Assembly: GCA_002205125.1 (NCBI GenBank)
Contig: NIOE01000010.1
Location: 186,001-250,000, forward strand
Length of the DNA: 64,000 bases
Source: Roseateles noduli
GTDB taxonomy: Bacteria > Pseudomonadota > Gammaproteobacteria > Burkholderiales > Burkholderiaceae_C
Direction: 5' to 3'
The translations under genes and the position numbers were made by a program. The notes below the pieces were generated by a model. It did no database searches and was not told the origin of the DNA. It saw only the letters and a program-made list of their open reading frames with translations. Below are positions 48,231 through 59,706 of the stretch, one piece after another. Position 1 is the stretch's first letter, and every line of letters starts with the position of its first letter.

Positions 48231-48375
48231 GCGAAGGGGCGCGGACAGGCGCGCCGTTGTGGAGAGGCCTCCAGCGTAGGGAGCTGCGCCTCAAGGGCGG
48301 GGCAAGACCCGGCCCTCTGGCATCAAGAACTCATCAAGAGGCGGCAGCCGCGTGGACGAATGCCAAAATGGCCCG

Positions 48376-48873
48376 ATGAACTCGCCTGCCTCGCGCCTGC
48401 CGCGCGTCTCCGTCCAGACCGACGACTTCGACCTCAGCACCGAGACGCTGGCGCTGCGCGCGGAGGACGGCGGCGTCGGCGCGGTGGTGAGCTTCGTCGG
48501 CACGGTGCGCGACGGGGCGGACGGCGCGCCCGTGACGCTCATGGAGCTGGAGCATTACCCGGGCATGACCGAGGCCGCCATCGAGGCCATGATCGACGAG
48601 GCTTTCAAGCGCTTCGACCTCCGTGGCGCGCGCGTCATCCACCGGGTCGGCGCGCTGCAGCCGCGCGATCAGATCGTGCTGGTGCTCGTGAGCTCGCGCC
48701 ATCGCGGCCAGGCTTTCCAGGCCTGCGAGTTCCTGATGGACTACTTGAAGACGCAGGCGCCGTTCTGGAAGAAGGAACACGGGCCGGACGGCGCCCGCTG
48801 GGTGGACGCGCGCGTCGCCGACGACGAGGCGCTCGCGCGCTGGGGGATCAACGTGGAGGGGAACGGACGATGA
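48376..48873 (+). CDS. moaE: MoaE, catalytic subunit of molybdopterin synthase
   Basis: 165 residues from ATG 48376. MoaE signatures are present: GAVVSFVGTVRDG, LELEHYPGMTE, IHRVGALQPRDQIVLVLVSS and the active-site region YLKTQAPFWKKEH (Lys pair). It transfers sulfur from MoaD to precursor Z to make molybdopterin. No other mo genes are in the window. Its stop overlaps the crcB start (ATGA). Confidence 0.95.
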   Translation: MNSPASRLPRVSVQTDDFDLSTETLALRAEDGGVGAVVSFVGTVRDGADGAPVTLMELEHYPGMTEAAIEAMIDEAFKRFDLRGARVIHRVGALQPRDQIVLVLVSSRHRGQAFQACEFLMDYLKTQAPFWKKEHGPDGARWVDARVADDEALARWGINVEGNGR

Positions 48874-49250
48874 GTTGGATGCAGGTGGCGGCGGTGTCCG
48901 TCGGGGCCTCGGGCGGGGCGCTCGCGCGCTGGGGCGCGGGGCTGATGTTGAACACGAAGTGGCAGGGCTTCCCGCTCGGGACGCTGGCCGTCAACATCGT
49001 CGGCGGCTTTCTGATCGGCATGGCGCTGGAGTGGTTCGGGCGGTATCCCGACGACCTGCTCAAGCTGCTGCTGGTCACCGGCTTCCTCGGCGGCCTCACG
49101 ACCTTCTCGTCCTTCTCCGGCGAGTCGCTGTCGCTGCTGCAGCGCGGCGAGTTCCTGATGGCGCTGTCGCACTCGGCCGCGCATGTGATCGGCTCGCTGG
49201 CGGCCGCTGCGGCCGGCCTCAAGGTCATGCAGATGCTGACCTCGGCATGA
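48870..49250 (+). CDS. crcB: CrcB/Fluc family fluoride channel
   Basis: 126 residues with four membrane helices. The family motifs are clear: GASGGALARWG, GTLAVNIVGGFLIGM and TGFLGGLTTFSSFSGE, with the conserved Asn and Phe residues that line the fluoride pore. It exports fluoride as a dual-topology dimer. Overlaps moaE and the following carboxypeptidase gene by 4 bases each (ATGA), so all three are translationally linked. No fluoride riboswitch is seen; the gene starts inside an operon. Confidence 0.94.
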   Translation: MSWMQVAAVSVGASGGALARWGAGLMLNTKWQGFPLGTLAVNIVGGFLIGMALEWFGRYPDDLLKLLLVTGFLGGLTTFSSFSGESLSLLQRGEFLMALSHSAAHVIGSLAAAAAGLKVMQMLTSA

Positions 49251-50248
49251 ACGCCGGGTCGGACTCGCCGATCAGGTTTCCCCGGCCGCTGCGCGCGGGC
49301 GACGTGGTCGCGGTCGTTGCGCCGTCGTCCGGCGTGAAGCCGGCGATGCACGAGCGTCTGGATGCCGCCCTGTGGATGCTGCGTCGCCAGGGATTCATCG
49401 TGCGCGAAGGGCGCTCGCTGCGGCAGCAGCTCCAGGGCGCGAGCGCGAGTGCCGACCAGCGCGCGGCGGAGTTGATGGAGGTCCTGCTCGACCCGGAGGT
49501 CGCCGCCGTGATCCCGCCCTGGGGTGGGGAACTCGCGATCGAGGTGCTGGGACGGCTGGACTTCGATCGGCTCCGGGACGCGCCGCCCAAGTGGTTCAGC
49601 GGCTTCTCCGACCTGTCGACGATCCAGGTGCCCTTGCTGCTGGGCGCGGGCTGGGCGTCGCTCCATGGACCGAACCTGATGCAGCTCTGGGATCCGGCGT
49701 TGGATGCGGTCTCGAAGCGGATTTTCGATCTGTGGTTCGCCGAGGGCGGCGCGCCGTTCGAGCAGGACTCGGCGCCGGGCACGGTATCGCGACGGCTGGA
49801 TGGTGGCGTCGAGCCCCTCTCGATCGAGGGCTGTCTGATCGGTGGCTGCCTGGACTCGCTGTCGCGGCTGTCCGGCGCGACGGTGGCCGATGTCGCCGCG
49901 TGGCGTTCCGTGCTGGGAGACGATGAACGGCCGCTCTGGTTCTTCGAGGTGGCGGAGCTGCCGCCCTTTGAGCTCGCCCGCGCGCTGCACGGCCTGCGGC
50001 TGGCCGGCTGGTTCGAGGGCGCTGCCGGCATCGTCTTCGGCCGCAGCGCGGTGCCCAAGGAGATCGCCTCGGGCGGCGACTTCACCGAAGAACAGGCGCT
50101 GCAACGCGCGCTCGGCGACCTGCCGTGCCCGGTGCTGCTGGACCTCGACATCGGCCACGTCGGCCCTCAATGGGCCATCGTCCAAGGCGCGCTGGGACGC
50201 ATCGACTGGCAGCCCGGCCACGCGACCCTGAGCCAGTTCCTCGCATGA
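49247..50248 (+). CDS. LD-carboxypeptidase, S66 family
   Basis: 333 residues. The S66 serine-peptidase motifs are present: nucleophile Ser in WFSGFSDLSTIQ, VIPPWGGELAIEVLG for the oxyanion region, and the His in LDIGHVGPQWAIVQGA. The family trims the terminal D-Ala from tetrapeptides of recycled murein (LdcA) or cleaves related amide bonds (MccF). No signal peptide, so it acts in the cytoplasm. Third in moaE-crcB-ldc, overlapping crcB by 4 bases. Confidence 0.9.
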   Translation: MNAGSDSPIRFPRPLRAGDVVAVVAPSSGVKPAMHERLDAALWMLRRQGFIVREGRSLRQQLQGASASADQRAAELMEVLLDPEVAAVIPPWGGELAIEVLGRLDFDRLRDAPPKWFSGFSDLSTIQVPLLLGAGWASLHGPNLMQLWDPALDAVSKRIFDLWFAEGGAPFEQDSAPGTVSRRLDGGVEPLSIEGCLIGGCLDSLSRLSGATVADVAAWRSVLGDDERPLWFFEVAELPPFELARALHGLRLAGWFEGAAGIVFGRSAVPKEIASGGDFTEEQALQRALGDLPCPVLLDLDIGHVGPQWAIVQGALGRIDWQPGHATLSQFLA

Positions 50249-50281
50249 AGTGAATGGGCGCGCCGCTTGCCGAAGTTCTCT

Positions 50282-50309
50282 CTTGAAAAATAGGGACACA
50301 TTCCCACTT
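50282..50309 (+). promoter_or_regulatory. Sigma-32 (heat-shock) promoter of clpB
   Basis: CTTGAAA at 50282-50288 and CCCACTT at 50303-50309 are 14 bases apart, close to the sigma-32 consensus CTTGAAA with CCCCAT-T at spacing 13-15. Only about 25 bases remain to the clpB ATG, enough for a short leader with a GGAGG ribosome site at 50321-50325. ClpB is a classic sigma-32 target, which supports the call. Confidence 0.78.
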
Positions 50310-50334
50310 GGGTTCGCAACGGAGGTTTTTACCC

Positions 50335-52947
<2,613 letters not shown>

Positions 52948-53920
52948 CGGGCCGTCCCCGAGGCTGCTTGAACGGCTGCGTCGTGCCCGTTGCGGCGTCG
53001 GGCAAGCCAAGGACCTCAGGGAAAGCGCCGTGTCAGGCGTGCCGGAGCGCTTGCGCTTGCGTGGCGCGGCCTCGTGGTCGGACGACGGTGAGCAGGCAGG
53101 AAAGGGGTCGGCGGCCTCCGACCTCGCCTCCGGCGCGATGGCCTGCGCCTGCGGCGGCGTTGGGAGCCCGCAGGGCGTGAAGAGCGGTGATCCGCGGGAA
53201 GACGGACGTCCCAGGTACGGGATCGGCGGCATCTGCGTCCAGCAGTTCATTTCGTAGCTTTGCGCGAGATTGAGATTGACCCGTCGCAGCAGATAGGGAT
53301 CGTCCGGGCGGAGAAAGCGACGCTGCCGGGTGTCCGAGGCGAGACGCCCCAAGGTCCACCAGGCCGCGTCTCCCAGTTGATCCGCCAGCGCGGTCAGCAC
53401 GGCGCTGAGGAAAGGTTCCGTCGACGATCGAACGACTGTCAGGTCGCCGCGGCCGGGCAGGTAATGCCAGTACGGCCCGTCCAATTGCCGCACCAGCAAG
53501 GTGAGCGGATCCTGGCCGGTCATCGGAGAAAAAGGCGCCACGACGTTCGGTCGAGAGGCGTCGCGGAACCACGCATGGATCTCCACGCCGGTCGGCCATC
53601 CCACCTGACGGACCAGGGCGTGCATCTGCACGAGCGCGCGGGCCATGCCGTCACGCTCGTTCATCAGCAGGTCGAGGATGTCCGTCAGGTGGAGCACGGT
53701 CGGCGGCGGCAGGGGCGCCGCGTTGGCGGCTGCGTCAGAGCGCGCGAAGTCCCGAGGTGGGCGCGGCATGTCCGACTCGGTGGGCGGGCCGGACGAGTAG
53801 CCGGAGGCGGCGATGAGACCGTGAGAAGGCAGAGGGACGACGGGGAGGGGGTGCGACATGGTCTGTCCGGAAACCGCCCTGAGTGGCGGCACCCGGCCAA
53901 AGCGACCGCGCCGCGCGGGG

Positions 53921-54637
53921 TCAGCGCAACTTCTCGAGGACCTCGGAGCGGAACTCGCGCTGGTACAGCACGTACAGCACCCCGGCCGTGGACAGCGCCA
54001 GCGCCCAGGGCGAGAAGAACCAGGCCACCACGGGGAAGGCGAGGTAGTAGCCGCGCAGGCCGTCGTTGAAGGCCTCGGCCGCCATGCCGACGACGGCGCC
54101 GGCGCGGTCGGCGAACTGTTCGCGCGCCGCGCCCGCTTCAGCCCCCAGCTGCGCGAACTGGCCCGCCTCCGGCGCGGACGCCACCAGCAGCGCGCCAAAG
54201 GTGTACTGCCGCATGCTCCAGGTGAAGCGGAAGAAGGCGTACACGAAGATGCCGGTCAGCAGCGCCAGCTTGATGTCGAACACCAGCGTGCTCGTCTTCA
54301 CCGCAAACGGCAGCCCCAGCACCATCGCGCTGGTCTGTTCGCTCGCGCCCAGCGCCGCCAGCAGGCCGCCGATGATCAGGATGGTCGTGGAGGCGAAGAA
54401 CGACGGGCTCGAGAGCAGCGCCTGGCTGACCGCGCCGTCCAGCACCCGCATCTCGCGGTAGGTCAACTGCAGCATCCACTGGCGCCGCACGCGGTTGGTG
54501 ATGGCCAGCAGCGAGCCGCGCCCGTCCGCATGCCGTTTGGAGAATTGCGCGTAGCCGATCCAGGCCACGAAATACAGGCCCAGCGATGCCCAGTCGAGCA
54601 GCGGCAACGCGGCCAGGAGTTGTCGGAGCGTTTGCAT
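53921..54637 (-). CDS. DUF599 family membrane protein
   Basis: 238 residues with four membrane helices: WASLGLYFVAWIGYAQF, ASTTILIIGGLLAALGA, LALLTGIFVYAFFRFTWSM and YYLAFPVVAWFFSPWALALST. The order, the RQWMLQLTYREMRVLDGAVS loop and the AFNDGLRGYYLAF stretch match DUF599. Function unknown. It is 61 bases beyond the start of the unknown gene at 53859, on the same strand. Confidence 0.88.
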   Translation of the reverse strand: MQTLRQLLAALPLLDWASLGLYFVAWIGYAQFSKRHADGRGSLLAITNRVRRQWMLQLTYREMRVLDGAVSQALLSSPSFFASTTILIIGGLLAALGASEQTSAMVLGLPFAVKTSTLVFDIKLALLTGIFVYAFFRFTWSMRQYTFGALLVASAPEAGQFAQLGAEAGAAREQFADRAGAVVGMAAEAFNDGLRGYYLAFPVVAWFFSPWALALSTAGVLYVLYQREFRSEVLEKLR

Positions 54638-54707
54638 CGCGCGAGTGTAGGGGCCGCCCGGGACGGGGCGGGACTTCGGCGGTGGGGCCGAGGCCGGCCG
54701 CAGCGGA

Positions 54708-54737
54708 CCGCCGTGAGCCGCCGTGAGCCGCCGTGGG
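54708..54737. repeat. 10-bp tandem repeat (CCGCCGTGAG), three copies
   Basis: Three copies, the last ending GGG instead of GAG, lie between the DUF599 start and the next gene end on the same strand. The unit length matches that of the 10251-10283 repeat, but the sequence differs, so they are independent arrays. Confidence 0.8.
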
Positions 54738-54746
54738 GGCAGGCGC

Positions 54747-55238
54747 TCAGACCGCCGGCTTGCGGCGCACCGCGATACCGTCGTCCGTCAGCGGACAACA
54801 GTCGTCGTGCGCCAGGACGGCCGCGTCGGCCGCCGACGCCCAGTCGGCCCAGCGCTCCAGCACCGCCATGGCCCCTTGCAGCAGCGCCGCCGCCGCCGCC
54901 GCAGTCAGACCGCGGATGACGGCGCCGATGAAGCGACCTTCGGGTTCGGTCGCTATCGCCGCCGGCAGGTCGACACCGATGGACTGGCAATTCATGCAGT
55001 CATAGCGGCCCGTCTCGGGGTCGAACAGGATCTCGACCACATGCCGGGAGGTGGCGACCCGGGCATAGGCCAACGGCGCGCGATGCCGTCTGCTGTGGAC
55101 GAGGATCCCGTGATCCTCGGGCCAGTCGTCCAGGCCCATCAGCAAGCGGATGAGCGACGTCAGCCCGGCCGACGACGCCGCGCCGGTGCCCTCGGGGCAG
55201 ATCGGGACCATCGGAAAGGTCAAGGGGCCGGGCTTCAT
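54747..55238 (-). CDS. Hypothetical protein with Cys pairs
   Basis: 163 residues from ATG 55238, with a GGAG site 5-6 bases upstream. Cys occur as CMNC (near residue 90) and DDCCPL near the C-terminus, with a helical Ala-rich stretch (IRGLTAAAAAALLQGAMAVL). No signal peptide and no recognised domain. Could bind a metal; no more can be said. Confidence 0.6.
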   Translation of the reverse strand: MKPGPLTFPMVPICPEGTGAASSAGLTSLIRLLMGLDDWPEDHGILVHSRRHRAPLAYARVATSRHVVEILFDPETGRYDCMNCQSIGVDLPAAIATEPEGRFIGAVIRGLTAAAAAALLQGAMAVLERWADWASAADAAVLAHDDCCPLTDDGIAVRRKPAV

Positions 55239-55346
55239 CCGCAGTCTCCGTCCGGCGGCGGCCCGTCGCGACATGCGACGGGTCCGGCCCCGAGTGAAGC
55301 GGCGAAGTGAAGATCCCGGCCCTGCGGGTTCGCACCCGTTCGGCGT

Positions 55347-55375
55347 ATCGTCCCGGCCCGTCAGGCCGGGACGAT
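55347..55375. terminator. Perfect 12-bp stem-loop after the pirin gene
   Basis: ATCGTCCCGGCC and GGCCGGGACGAT are exact complements around a CGTCA loop, 13 bases beyond the pirin stop on the minus strand. There is no U-run, but a GC-rich 12-bp stem at this position is the best terminator candidate in the window. Confidence 0.6.
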
Positions 55376-55387
55376 CCGATCCACCGA

Positions 55388-56110
55388 TCAGACCGGCAGG
55401 TCGAAGACCAGCACCTCGGCGTCCTGGCCGGCCTCGATGGTCACCTGCGTTTCCTTGGCGAGCTGGAGCGCGTCGCCGGTGCCCAGCGTCTCGCCGTTGA
55501 CGCTCGCCTGGCCGCGCACGACGTGCACATAGGCGATGCGGTCCGCCGCCAGCGGCAGCTCGGCGCGTTCATCGCCGTTGAACAGTCCGGCGTACAGCCG
55601 CGCATCCTGGTGGATGGACACGGAGTCCTGCGCACCGTCGGGCGAAGCCACCAGCCGCAGCTGGCCGCGCTTGTCGGCGTCGGCGAAATGCTTCTGCTCG
55701 TAGCCCGGTTCGACGCCCTGGCGGTCCGGCATGATCCAGATCTGCAGGAAGTGGGTCTGGCCGTCCTTCGAGTGGTTGAACTCGCTGTGGCGCACGCCGG
55801 TGCCGGCGCTCATCCGCTGCACGTCGCCCGGACGGATCACGCCCGCGTTGGCGCCGCCGGGCGTGCCGTTGCCCATGCTGTCCTGGTGCGCCAGCTCGCC
55901 GCTGAGCACGTAGCTGATGATCTCCATGTCGCGGTGGCCGTGCGTGCCGAAGCCGGTGCCGCCGGCGATGCGGTCCTCGTTGATCACGCGCAGCGGACCG
56001 AAGCCCATCCGGCGCGGGTTGTGATAGTCCGCGAACGAGAAGCTGTGGAAGCTCTTCAGCCAGCCGTGGTCGGCGTAGCCGCGATCCGAGGACTTGATGA
56101 CTTCACGCAT
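55388..56110 (-). CDS. Pirin family protein (quercetinase-like bicupin)
   Basis: 240 residues from ATG 56110 with an AAGGAG site. Metal ligands of the N-terminal cupin are in GFGTHGHRDMEIISYVLSG (two His) and GVRHSEFNHS (His, Glu), as in YhhW/pirin. The family cleaves quercetin in bacteria or acts as a redox-sensing partner. It is divergent from a LysR regulator (135 bases), a pair seen in many proteobacteria, and so is likely under its control. Confidence 0.93.
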   Translation of the reverse strand: MREVIKSSDRGYADHGWLKSFHSFSFADYHNPRRMGFGPLRVINEDRIAGGTGFGTHGHRDMEIISYVLSGELAHQDSMGNGTPGGANAGVIRPGDVQRMSAGTGVRHSEFNHSKDGQTHFLQIWIMPDRQGVEPGYEQKHFADADKRGQLRLVASPDGAQDSVSIHQDARLYAGLFNGDERAELPLAADRIAYVHVVRGQASVNGETLGTGDALQLAKETQVTIEAGQDAEVLVFDLPV

Positions 56111-56127
56111 TTGATGCTCCTTCTGCG

Positions 56128-56160
56128 GCAGGCCCCCCGGGTGTGGTGGGGAGGGCCTGC
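56128..56160. promoter_or_regulatory. Inverted repeat GCAGGCCC/GGGCCTGC in the pirin-LysR divergent promoter
   Basis: Arms of 8 bp separated by 17 bases lie between the pirin and LysR genes. The separation suits two half-sites of a LysR tetramer, although GC-rich symmetry arises easily by chance here. No T-run follows. Confidence 0.35.
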
Positions 56161-56245
56161 TGGTTGGCGATGGACTCACTGTAGGGAAGCAGGCCTCTCC
56201 CGAGGGGGAGGGGGCTTGAAGCCAGCGTTCAAATAAGATGAAGGG

Positions 56246-57208
56246 ATGGCTCAACAAGACAAGAGACGGGTGCTGACGCCGGAAGCGCTGGCCATGATGG
56301 ACAGCATCGCGCGCAGCGGCAGCTTCGCCGCGGCGGCCCGGGAGATGGGGAAGGTGCCGTCGGCGCTGACCTACTCGGTGCGGCAGCTGGAGGACGCGCT
56401 GGACGTGCTGCTGTTCGACCGCAGTTCGCGCCAGGCGGTGCTGACCGCCGCGGGGCACGAGCTGCTCACCGAAGGACGGCGGCTGCTGCAGGAGATGGAC
56501 GCGGTCGCGAACCGGGTCAAGCGCGTGGCCACCGGATGGGAGAGCGAACTCACCATCGCGTTCGACGACGCGATCGCGCGGCGCGCGATCTTCGACCTGA
56601 TGGAGGCCTTCTACCAGCAGGCCGAAGACGGCAAGCCGCCGCCGACACGCCTGAAGCTGCGCACGGAGGTCCTCTCGGGCACCTGGGAGGCGCTGATCTC
56701 GGGTCAGGCCGACCTCGCGATCGGCACCAGCGCGCAACCGCCGGGGAGCTCGGTCGTCTGCGAAGTGCTGGGACCGATGGAGATGGTGTTCTGCGTCGCG
56801 CCGCATCACCCGTTGGCGGGATTCGAGGGGGTGCTGACCTCCGCCGAGATCGCCCGGCACCGCATCGTCGCGGTGGCGGACACGGCGCGCAGCCTCGCGC
56901 CCATCACCGTCGGGGTGGTGCCCGGCCAGGAGGTGCTGACGGTGCCGTCGATGGCGATCAAGCTGGAAGCGATGCTGCGCGGCCTGGGCGTGGGCTCGCT
57001 GCCGACGCCGATGGTGCGGCGGCATGTGGACGCGGGGCGGCTGGTCCAGAAGGAGACCTTCCAGGGGAAACGGATCTCGCCGATGCACTACGCGTGGCGC
57101 AACACCAGCCAGCGACCGGCCAAGGCGCAGGCCTGGTGGCTGGAGCGGCTGCGCAGCGAGACGACGCGGCGCTCGCTGATCGAGCAGCACGAAGGGCTGC
57201 TGCTGTGA
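56246..57208 (+). CDS. LysR family transcriptional regulator, divergent from pirin
   Basis: 320 residues with a GAAGG site. The N-terminal helix-turn-helix reads [21 protein letters not shown] followed by [22 protein letters not shown] LysR substrate-binding domain follows ([34 protein letters not shown]). Divergent orientation points to the pirin gene as its target. Its stop overlaps the gluQ GTG start (GTGA), but gluQ is a housekeeping gene. Confidence 0.93.
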   Translation: MAQQDKRRVLTPEALAMMDSIARSGSFAAAAREMGKVPSALTYSVRQLEDALDVLLFDRSSRQAVLTAAGHELLTEGRRLLQEMDAVANRVKRVATGWESELTIAFDDAIARRAIFDLMEAFYQQAEDGKPPPTRLKLRTEVLSGTWEALISGQADLAIGTSAQPPGSSVVCEVLGPMEMVFCVAPHHPLAGFEGVLTSAEIARHRIVAVADTARSLAPITVGVVPGQEVLTVPSMAIKLEAMLRGLGVGSLPTPMVRRHVDAGRLVQKETFQGKRISPMHYAWRNTSQRPAKAQAWWLERLRSETTRRSLIEQHEGLLL

Positions 57209-58119
57209 TCCGGCAGGGCCGGGCTTACGTCGGCCGCTTCGCGCCGTCGCCCACCGGGCCGCTGCATGAGGGCTCGCTGGTCGCCGCGCTGGCGAGCTGG
57301 CTCGACGCGCGTGCGCATGGCGGGCGCTGGCTGATCCGCATCGAGGACGTCGACCGGCCGCGCTGCCCGGCCGGCGCGGATGCGACGGTGCTGTCGCAGC
57401 TCGCCCAGGTGAGGCTGCTGCCCGACGAGCCGCCGGTGTGGCAGTCGAAGCGGGATGCGGCCTACCAGGCCGCGCTGGAGCGGCTCAAGGCCTCGGGCTG
57501 GGCCTACCCCTGCGGCTGTTCGCGCAAGGACATCGCCGAGGCGATCGCGGCCCAGGGCGGGCAGCGGGAGCGGCATGGGGAGCTCGTCTATCCAGGCACT
57601 TGCCGTCACGGACTGCATGGCAAGCCGGCGCGGGCGTGGCGGCTGCGCAGCACCGCGACGGTGGACGGCGACGATCCGCTGCGCATCGACTGGCTCGATC
57701 GACGGCTCGGCGCGCAGTCGCAGGACCTGGCGGACGAGGTCGGCGACGTCGTCCTGCTGCGCGCGGACGGGCTCTGGGCCTATCAGCTCGCGGTGGTCGT
57801 CGACGACGGCTGGCAGGGCATCACCGACGTCGTCCGCGGCGAGGACCTCGCCGACAACACGCCCCGGCAGATCCGGCTGCAGGACCTGCTCGGCCTGCCG
57901 CGCCCCCGCTACCTGCACACGCCGCTGGTGCTCGGCGAGAACGGCGAGAAACTCTCCAAGCAGAACGGCGCCCGGGCCCTCGACCTGGGCAACCCGCTTG
58001 CCGCACTGCGGCGCGCCGGCGAGCGCCTCGGCTTGCCGGCGCTGGACGACGCGCGCACGATGCCCGAGTGGCTCGCCGGCGCCGTGGCAGCGTGGCCTGT
58101 ACGGCAGCGCGCGGTGTAA
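57205..58119 (+). CDS. gluQ: Glutamyl-Q tRNA(Asp) synthetase
   Basis: 304 residues from GTG 57205. It attaches glutamate to queuosine at position 34 of tRNA-Asp. It is a truncated GluRS lacking the anticodon domain: the HIGH-type motif is [22 protein letters not shown] follows, the zinc ligands are in [10 protein letters not shown] and YPGTCRHG, the KMSKS-type motif is GEKLSKQNG, and the end falls soon after. Overlaps the LysR stop by 4 bases. No queuosine biosynthesis genes are in the window. Confidence 0.95.
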   Translation: MIRQGRAYVGRFAPSPTGPLHEGSLVAALASWLDARAHGGRWLIRIEDVDRPRCPAGADATVLSQLAQVRLLPDEPPVWQSKRDAAYQAALERLKASGWAYPCGCSRKDIAEAIAAQGGQRERHGELVYPGTCRHGLHGKPARAWRLRSTATVDGDDPLRIDWLDRRLGAQSQDLADEVGDVVLLRADGLWAYQLAVVVDDGWQGITDVVRGEDLADNTPRQIRLQDLLGLPRPRYLHTPLVLGENGEKLSKQNGARALDLGNPLAALRRAGERLGLPALDDARTMPEWLAGAVAAWPVRQRAV

Positions 58120-58196
58120 GGACCCCGCGCCGCTGGCATGATCACGCTTTTGCATTTCGGGATGCCGGTGCGTATCCCCCTTTCAAGGAAAACTCG

Positions 58197-58922
58197 ATGA
58201 AGACGACCGACAGCGGCCTGCAATACGACGACACCACCGCCGGCACCGGCGCGACCGCCCGCGCCGGCCAGGACGTGCAGGTGCACTACACCGGCTGGCT
58301 GTTCAAGGACGGCGAGAAGGGCACCAAGTTCGACTCCAGCAAGGACCGCGGCGAACCGTTCGAGTTCGAACTCGACGGCGGCATGGTCATCAAGGGCTGG
58401 GATGAAGGCGTGCAAGGCATGCAGGTCGGCGGCACACGCGTGCTCGTGATCCCGCCCCAACTCGGCTACGGCGCCCGCGGCGCCGGCGGCGTCATCCCGC
58501 CGAATGCGACGCTCATGTTCGAAGTCGAACTGCTGGGCGTGTCCGGCGGAGCCGAAGCCGTCGAACTGAACCAGCTGTCGACCACCGCCAGCGGCCTCCA
58601 GTTCGAGGACGTCAAGGAAGGCGAGGGCGCCGTCGCCGAAGCCGGCAAGCGCGTCACCGTCCACTACACCGGCTGGCTCTACAAGGACGGCCAACGCGGC
58701 CGCAAGTTCGACTCGTCCAAAGACCGCCGCGACCCCTTCCGCTTCCACCTCGGCGCCGGCGAAGTCATCAAGGGCTGGGATGAAGGCGTCCAAGGGATGA
58801 AGGTCGGCGGTACCCGATTCCTCGTCATCCCGTCGGAACTGGGCTACGGCGCCTACGGCGCCGGCGGCGTCATTCCGCCCCACGCGACGCTGCTGTTCGA
58901 AGTGGAACTGCTGGCCGTCTGA
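58197..58922 (+). CDS. Tandem FKBP-type peptidyl-prolyl isomerase (two domains)
   Basis: 241 residues with an AAGGAA site. Two complete FKBP domains occur in a row: residues 1-115 ([44 protein letters not shown]) and 128-241 ([44 protein letters not shown]). Active-site residues (Tyr, Phe, Asp, Trp in [11 protein letters not shown], Ile-Pro) are kept in both, so both should isomerise X-Pro bonds. No signal peptide, hence cytoplasmic. Most bacterial homologues have one domain, so this looks like an internal duplication. Confidence 0.93.
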   Translation: MKTTDSGLQYDDTTAGTGATARAGQDVQVHYTGWLFKDGEKGTKFDSSKDRGEPFEFELDGGMVIKGWDEGVQGMQVGGTRVLVIPPQLGYGARGAGGVIPPNATLMFEVELLGVSGGAEAVELNQLSTTASGLQFEDVKEGEGAVAEAGKRVTVHYTGWLYKDGQRGRKFDSSKDRRDPFRFHLGAGEVIKGWDEGVQGMKVGGTRFLVIPSELGYGAYGAGGVIPPHATLLFEVELLAV

Positions 58923-58950
58923 TCGGCTGATCATTTGATCGTTTGATCCG

Positions 58951-58969
58951 CAGAGGGTTCAACCCTCTG
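58951..58969. terminator. Perfect palindrome after the FKBP gene
   Basis: CAGAGGGTT and AACCCTCTG are complementary around a single C, 28 bases after the FKBP stop. A one-base loop is too tight as written, but the stem can open to a 5-base loop with 7-bp arms. No U-run follows, so this is a weak terminator call or part of the repeat element that begins four bases later. Confidence 0.45.
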
Positions 58970-58972
58970 CAC

Positions 58973-59240
58973 CCCGCCGGGTCTCGGCCCGGCAGCCGAG
59001 TCCCTTTGTCCGCCGACAAAGGAACCAAAACGGCTCTGACGACGCTCATATACGCTCGCTGTCTGGCCGTCGTCGCTCTCCCGCTTCGCTCGCGAGACTC
59101 CTCCAACGATGCCCTCAAACGGCCACCACCGGAGTCCTCGCACCACCTCTCTCTACAGGCTTGCTCGCTCCGCTCGTCGCGCCAGCCACTCAACGCGCGT
59201 TGCATCGGCCTCGCACGCTCGCCCCTACCGGGGTCTCGCA
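58973..59240 (+). repeat. Left arm of a long imperfect inverted repeat
   Basis: This 268-base arm is the reverse complement of 59415-59680 with about 85 percent identity by eye. Blocks that are exact alternate with diverged blocks. Within it are smaller hairpins: GCCGGG/CCCGGC at the outer end, and CCTTTGTC-CGCC-GACAAAGG next to it. No coding potential is credible. The conserved blocks suggest selection or recent copying; the diverged blocks (for example around 59085-59115) show the two arms have drifted apart. Confidence 0.85.
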
Positions 59241-59414
59241 GCAACAGACGTGTGATGAATGGCATCCGTCCTTGACCGTGCCAGACTGCCCTTGACGCCC
59301 GGTGGCGTCATCAGGGAAATGCCATGAAGCAGCGAATGCGTCGATGAGCGAATCGATCTCTCAAGTCGACCTTCCCAAGTTGCCCCTTCCAAGTCGCCGA
59401 TTGCAGCCTTGCTG

Positions 59415-59680
59415 TGCGAGACCCCGGTAGGGGCGAGCGTGAGAGGTCTGCGCGGACCGCGTTGAGTGGCTGGCGCGACGAGCGGAGCGAGCAAGCCTGT
59501 AGAGAGAGGTGGTGCGAGGACTCCGGTGGTGGTCGTTTGAGGGCATCGTCCGAGGAGTCTCGGAGCGCAGTGACGAGCGACGAATGCCGGACAGCGAGCG
59601 CATATGAGCGTCGTCAGGGCCGTTTTGGTTCCTTTGTCGGCGGACAAAGGGACTCGGCTGCCGGGCCGAGACCCGGCGGG
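59415..59680 (-). repeat. Right arm of a long imperfect inverted repeat
   Basis: This 266-base arm mirrors 58973-59240 and shares its outer hairpins. The inner ends (TGCGAGACCCCGGTAGGGGC) match to the base, then identity stops sharply on both sides, so each arm is one full unit of a repeat element rather than a random palindrome. The 174-base core between the arms is unique and non-coding. Confidence 0.85.
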
Positions 59681-59706
59681 CTCTCACGCGGTGAGAAACC
59701 CTGGCT

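Larger units (their letters stand above)
58923..59706. other. 784-base intergenic region: palindrome and a paired long inverted repeat
   Basis: No credible gene is present. Frames open here are Arg/Ser-rich shadows of the repeat. Contents, in order: a perfect palindrome with arms CAGAGGGTT/AACCCTCTG at 58951-58969 next to the FKBP stop (possible terminator); left repeat arm 58973-59240; a 174-base core; right arm 59415-59680; then the mnmH 3' end. The repeat is described below. Confidence 0.75.

Noticed and set aside
53880-53886. CCACTCA element (minus strand) before the NLS-like gene as a second Hrp box
   Set aside because: Only about 20 bases from the start codon and without a matching upstream GGAACC element.
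58870-59265. Open frames within the inverted repeat arms that encode similar Arg/Ser-rich peptides
   Set aside because: Both arms give matching peptides only because the DNA is repeated; no ribosome sites and no domain.
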